A DNA stretch of 10,103 nucleotides from an uncultured Polyangiaceae bacterium (lineage in GTDB: Bacteria > Myxococcota_A > Polyangia > Polyangiales > Houyiibacteriaceae): assembly GCA_947258625.1 (NCBI GenBank), contig CAMYJN010000047.1, forward strand, positions 1 through 10,103. Direction: 5' to 3'. This document shows, one piece after another, positions 6,746 to 10,103 of the stretch. A model generated the notes under the pieces. It did not search any database and was not told the origin of the DNA. It saw only the letters and a list, made by a program, of their open reading frames with translations. Positions within the stretch are counted from its first letter, which is position 1, and each line of letters opens with the position of its first letter. The position numbers and the translations under genes are program-made.

Positions 6746-7518
6746 CGAAACGCACACCGCTGATTGCGGGCAACTGGAAGCTGAACAACACCATCGCCGA
6801 GTCGAAGGCGCTCGCCGTCGCAATCGCCGCCCACGTCGGCGCAGGGCTTGACTGCGAAGTGGTCGTTGGTCCGGTGGCGACCTCGTTCGCCGCAGTGAGG
6901 GAGAGCCTCGGTGGGTCCGCTGTCGGCCTCTCGGCCCAGAACACGCACTGGGAAGATTCCGGCGCCTGGACAGGCGAGCTCAGTCCGACGCTTCTGGTCG
7001 ATGCTGGCTGCGGCTACTGCATCATTGGTCATTCCGAGCGGCGTCAGTTCTTCGGTGAGACCGACGAAGGCGTCCGCAAGAAAGTGGGCGCGCTGTTGGT
7101 GCACAAGGTCGTGCCGATCCTCTGCGTCGGCGAGAGCCTCGAACAGCGCGAGGCCGGCAAGACCCTCGACGTCGTCCTGGGCCAAATCGATGCCGCGACC
7201 GAAGGGTACGACGCCGTCGCCTTGGCACCGCTGGTGGTGGCCTATGAGCCGATTTGGGCGATCGGCACTGGCCGCACCGCAAAGGCCGAGGACGCGCAAG
7301 AGGTTCACGCAGCCATTCGCGGCCGCCTAGCGGAGCTCAAGGGCCAGTCTTGGGCGGATTCGGTTCGCATTCTGTATGGTGGGAGCGTGAAGCCCAGCAA
7401 CGCGGACGAGCTGCTGTCCCAGCCCGATGTGGACGGCGCCCTCGTCGGTGGCGCGTCGCTCACGCCCGACAACTTCATTCCGATTATCGATGCCGGCGTT
7501 CGCCGGGCAGAGAGCTGA
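6742..7518 (+). CDS. tpiA: triosephosphate isomerase
   Basis: This cytosolic (beta/alpha)8-barrel enzyme interconverts dihydroxyacetone phosphate and glyceraldehyde 3-phosphate, feeding the GAPDH step encoded upstream. It has 258 residues, the usual length. Asn11 and Lys13 lie in AGNWKLN, the electrophile His97 in IIGHSERR, and the catalytic Glu169 in [14 protein letters not shown], which is also the start of the mobile loop 6. The phosphate-gripping YGGSVKP is at 212-218 and LVGGASL at 234-240. The helix-capping [15 protein letters not shown] (65-79) is a normal variant. All four catalytic residues are present, so it should be active. The ATG overlaps the pgk stop by 4 bp, and the gene ends 4 bases before secG, so these genes are almost certainly co-transcribed. 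Confidence 0.98.
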   Translation: MTKRTPLIAGNWKLNNTIAESKALAVAIAAHVGAGLDCEVVVGPVATSFAAVRESLGGSAVGLSAQNTHWEDSGAWTGELSPTLLVDAGCGYCIIGHSERRQFFGETDEGVRKKVGALLVHKVVPILCVGESLEQREAGKTLDVVLGQIDAATEGYDAVALAPLVVAYEPIWAIGTGRTAKAEDAQEVHAAIRGRLAELKGQSWADSVRILYGGSVKPSNADELLSQPDVDGALVGGASLTPDNFIPIIDAGVRRAES

Positions 7519-7522
7519 GTCT

Positions 7523-7921
7523 ATGTATACTTTCGTTTCGATCGTCTATGTCTTCGTGTGTCTGTTCCTCATCCTCGTCGTGCTTCTGCAGTCGGGCAAA
7601 GGCGGCGGGCTTGGTTCAGCGTTTGGCGGCGGCGCCAGTCAGCAGATTTTCGGAGGCGCCGGCGCGGGCAACCTGCTCACGCGACTGACCGCCGGGTTCG
7701 CGTTCGCGTTCATGGCGCTTTCGGTCTGGTTGGCATTCCTTTCGTCTTCGGGCGAGCAGGCGCTCGACCGCGCCGTTCGCGAGCAGGCGGCTGCGAAGGA
7801 AGTGGCTGCCGAGATCGAAGTCGAAGAGGCCGAGGAGGCCGCGCTGGAAGCGGAAGAAGCTGCCGCGGCGGAGGCTGAGACGCCGATCGACGTTGACAAA
7901 GCTACCGAAGAGACCGAGTAG
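7523..7921 (+). CDS. secG: protein translocase subunit SecG with acidic C-terminal tail
   Basis: SecG is the small integral-membrane partner of SecY and SecE in the Sec translocon and assists SecA-driven export. The first membrane helix is about residues 3-22 (TFVSIVYVFVCLFLILVVLL). It is followed by the family's cytosolic loop QSGKGGGLGSAFGGGASQQIFGGAGAGNLLTRLT (23-56), and the second helix is about 57-75. From about 82 to 132 comes a tail of Ala and Glu residues predicted to be helical, with a net strong negative charge. Many SecG proteins are about 75-110 residues, so the 132 here reflects that tail. The start is the ATG at 7523, which gives the standard N-terminus. It lies 4 bases after tpiA and has only a weak ribosome binding site. 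SecG after tpiA is a common bacterial arrangement. Confidence 0.95.
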   Translation: MYTFVSIVYVFVCLFLILVVLLQSGKGGGLGSAFGGGASQQIFGGAGAGNLLTRLTAGFAFAFMALSVWLAFLSSSGEQALDRAVREQAAAKEVAAEIEVEEAEEAALEAEEAAAAEAETPIDVDKATEETE

Positions 7922-7928
7922 CACCACC

Positions 7929-8118
7929 GGGGCGCGGAAAAAAGCGCGGCGCGGGAGTTCAGCGGACGGGGCGCCTTGCAGAGGTGGCCGGAAGGACAGC
8001 GAGCAGGGGCCACGCAAGGCGCCCCTCGGAGCTCGCGCCAATCGGCCGGGCTTGCTGTCTTGGCCGCTTGTCACTCACACGCCGCAGAACCCCCACATCG
8101 CGCTTTTTTCCGCGCCCC
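7929..8118. repeat. 190-bp element bounded by perfect 20-bp inverted repeats
   Basis: The 20 bases at 7929-7948 (GGGGCGCGG, six A, GCGCG) are repeated exactly in reverse complement at 8099-8118. Between them is a long internal hairpin (7968-8025). This resembles a MITE-like or structured-RNA element. No target-site duplication is visible beside the arms and no transposase is present. It begins 8 bases after the secG stop. Its nature is inferred; the repeat itself is exact. Confidence 0.55.
7968..8025. repeat. strong hairpin inside the inverted-repeat element
   Basis: GGGGCGCCTTGC at 7968-7979 pairs perfectly with GCAAGGCGCCCC at 8014-8025. After an AGAG bulge, GTGGCC at 7984-7989 pairs with GGCCAC at 8008-8013. 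This makes an 18-bp stem with an 18-base loop. No T-run follows, but it could end or protect the gap-pgk-tpiA-secG transcript, since it lies just 46 bases after secG. Confidence 0.55.
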
Positions 8119-8180
8119 TGCATTCATATCCAAGTGCGTAGAAGCGCGGCGCTGAAGTAACCTCCCCCAAGACAGCAGGC
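8050..8180. repeat. inverted pair of a TGCTGTCTTGG motif (REP-like)
   Basis: TGCTGTCTTGG at 8053-8063 reappears in reverse complement (CCAAGACAGCA) at 8167-8177. Allowing one mismatch, the match spans 14 bases (8050-8063 with 8167-8180). A further pairing nearby is GGGAGTTCAGCG at 7953-7964 with CGCTGAA at 8150-8156 and CTCCC at 8162-8166. These arms interleave with the 20-bp repeat, so not all can pair at once. The pattern recalls REP/BIME-type intergenic repeats. Confidence 0.4.
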
Positions 8181-8206
8181 GGCAGCGCGAGCCGGAACGG
8201 CGAAGC

Positions 8207-8224
8207 CCGGCGCGAATGCGCCGG
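8207..8224. repeat. GC-rich hairpin CCGGCGC-GAAT-GCGCCGG
   Basis: This is a perfect 7-bp stem with a 4-base loop. A smaller GCCG-GAA-CGGC hairpin lies just upstream at 8191-8201. Together they continue the palindrome-rich block. No T-run follows on either strand. Confidence 0.45.
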
Positions 8225-8404
8225 CAAGGCAGAGCGAAGCGAATGCCGCGCCAGGGAGGATTACGGGTGGGGGTGGGCGGGCGGTGTAATTAAACCTGAC
8301 CAGGCCCCACGCCCATCGGCCACGCCCCACCACATCCGCGGCAGCGTCAACGACACCGTCAGCGCCAGCGTTCACCGTCGAGCGTAACCCCCCAACAACG
8401 ACTT

Positions 8405-8436
8405 CGGGCCCGGCTCATCGAAGAGCAGCGGGCCCG
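8405..8436 (-). terminator. strong hairpin downstream of rpsA, probable terminator
   Basis: CGGGCCCGGCTC at 8405-8416 pairs with GAGC at 8423-8426 and CGGGCCCG at 8429-8436, leaving an AG bulge and a 6-base loop. This is a 12-bp, very GC-rich stem. On the minus strand it is followed by AAGTCGTTGTTGG, which is only moderately U-rich. It lies 35 bases after the rpsA stop and probably ends that transcript; it could also block readthrough from the left. Confidence 0.55.
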
Positions 8437-8449
8437 CGTCTGTATGTGG

Positions 8450-8466
8450 TTGGCCTCTCAGGCCAA
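8450..8466 (-). terminator. hairpin immediately after the rpsA stop codon
   Basis: TTGGCCT at 8450-8456 and AGGCCAA at 8460-8466 form a perfect 7-bp stem with a 3-base loop, four bases past the rpsA TAG. There is no U-tract. With the stronger hairpin just beyond, it likely forms a tandem 3'-end structure. Confidence 0.45.
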
Positions 8467-8470
8467 ACCC

Positions 8471-10103
<1,633 letters not shown>

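Larger units (their letters stand above)
7922..8470. other. 549-bp non-coding convergent region between secG and rpsA
   Basis: No convincing gene is seen here on either strand; the open frames lack sensible starts and recognisable sequence. The left part, up to about 8250, is filled with overlapping inverted repeats listed separately. An 11-base direct repeat (AAGCGCGGCGC at 7942 and 8142) is spaced exactly 200 bp apart. From 8253 to 8400 I see only low-complexity G-rich then C-rich sequence, a short AT patch near 8285-8296 and imperfect CAGCGTC-like repetition near 8340-8385. No tRNA T-loop motif was found. The right end carries hairpins next to the rpsA stop. Confidence 0.6.

Noticed and set aside
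8099..8118. T6 run as an intrinsic terminator of the gap-pgk-tpiA-secG unit
   Set aside because: No adjacent stem-loop lies directly before the T-run on the plus strand; the run is better explained as part of the 20-bp inverted repeat.
7929..8118. Classical insertion sequence or proven MITE
   Set aside because: No transposase and no target-site duplication are seen beside the arms, so only a repeat element is claimed.
8124..8375. Minus-strand frame of 83 codons in the secG-rpsA gap
   Set aside because: It reads through the palindromic repeats and a G-rich tract, lacks a ribosome binding site, and gives a low-complexity product.

Overview
The window is a GC-rich, densely coding bacterial chromosome segment whose third codon positions are strongly G/C. 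The uninterrupted order gap-pgk-tpiA-secG, a large S41 protease with a eukaryote-like modular C-terminus, a FliA-like orphan sigma factor and a near-consensus sigma-54 promoter together suggest a deltaproteobacterial or Myxococcota (myxobacteria-like) organism. That assignment is inferred from gene content and style; the window has no rRNA or other direct taxonomic marker.

Layout. (1) 1-2646, plus strand: the 3' part of a gene for a secreted or periplasmic PDZ-S41 carboxyl-terminal processing protease with a long beta-rich C-terminal extension. (2) 2683-3255, minus strand: a converging gene for an unrecognised alanine/leucine-rich protein of about 190 residues. (3) 3371-3967, plus strand: a FliA/WhiG-like sigma factor, divergent from the previous gene. 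(4) 3968-4542: a regulatory stretch holding a palindrome, a short direct repeat, a strong sigma-54 (-24/-12) promoter, a 62-codon small gene right behind it, a UUCG-capped hairpin and a sigma-70-type promoter. (5) 4543-7921, plus strand: a tight four-gene unit, gap (GAPDH), pgk (phosphoglycerate kinase), tpiA (triosephosphate isomerase) and secG (translocon subunit), with gaps of 4 nt or overlaps of 4 bp. (6) 7922-8470: 549 bp without a convincing gene but with several nested inverted repeats, ending in hairpins that probably terminate transcription converging from the right. (7) 8471-10103, minus strand: rpsA for ribosomal protein S1, running off the right edge.

The gap-pgk-tpiA genes encode three adjoining steps of triose-phosphate metabolism in glycolysis and gluconeogenesis, and secG is carried along as the fourth gene of the unit. 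Most of the window is housekeeping. The points worth a second look are an apparent in-frame loss of about 8 conserved residues from one S1 domain of RpsA, the sigma-54-driven small gene with almost no leader, the inverted-repeat cluster after secG, and the domain architecture of the protease. I do not see a CRISPR array, defence system, insertion sequence, tRNA or rRNA, and I found no clear evidence of a wholly new multi-gene system.
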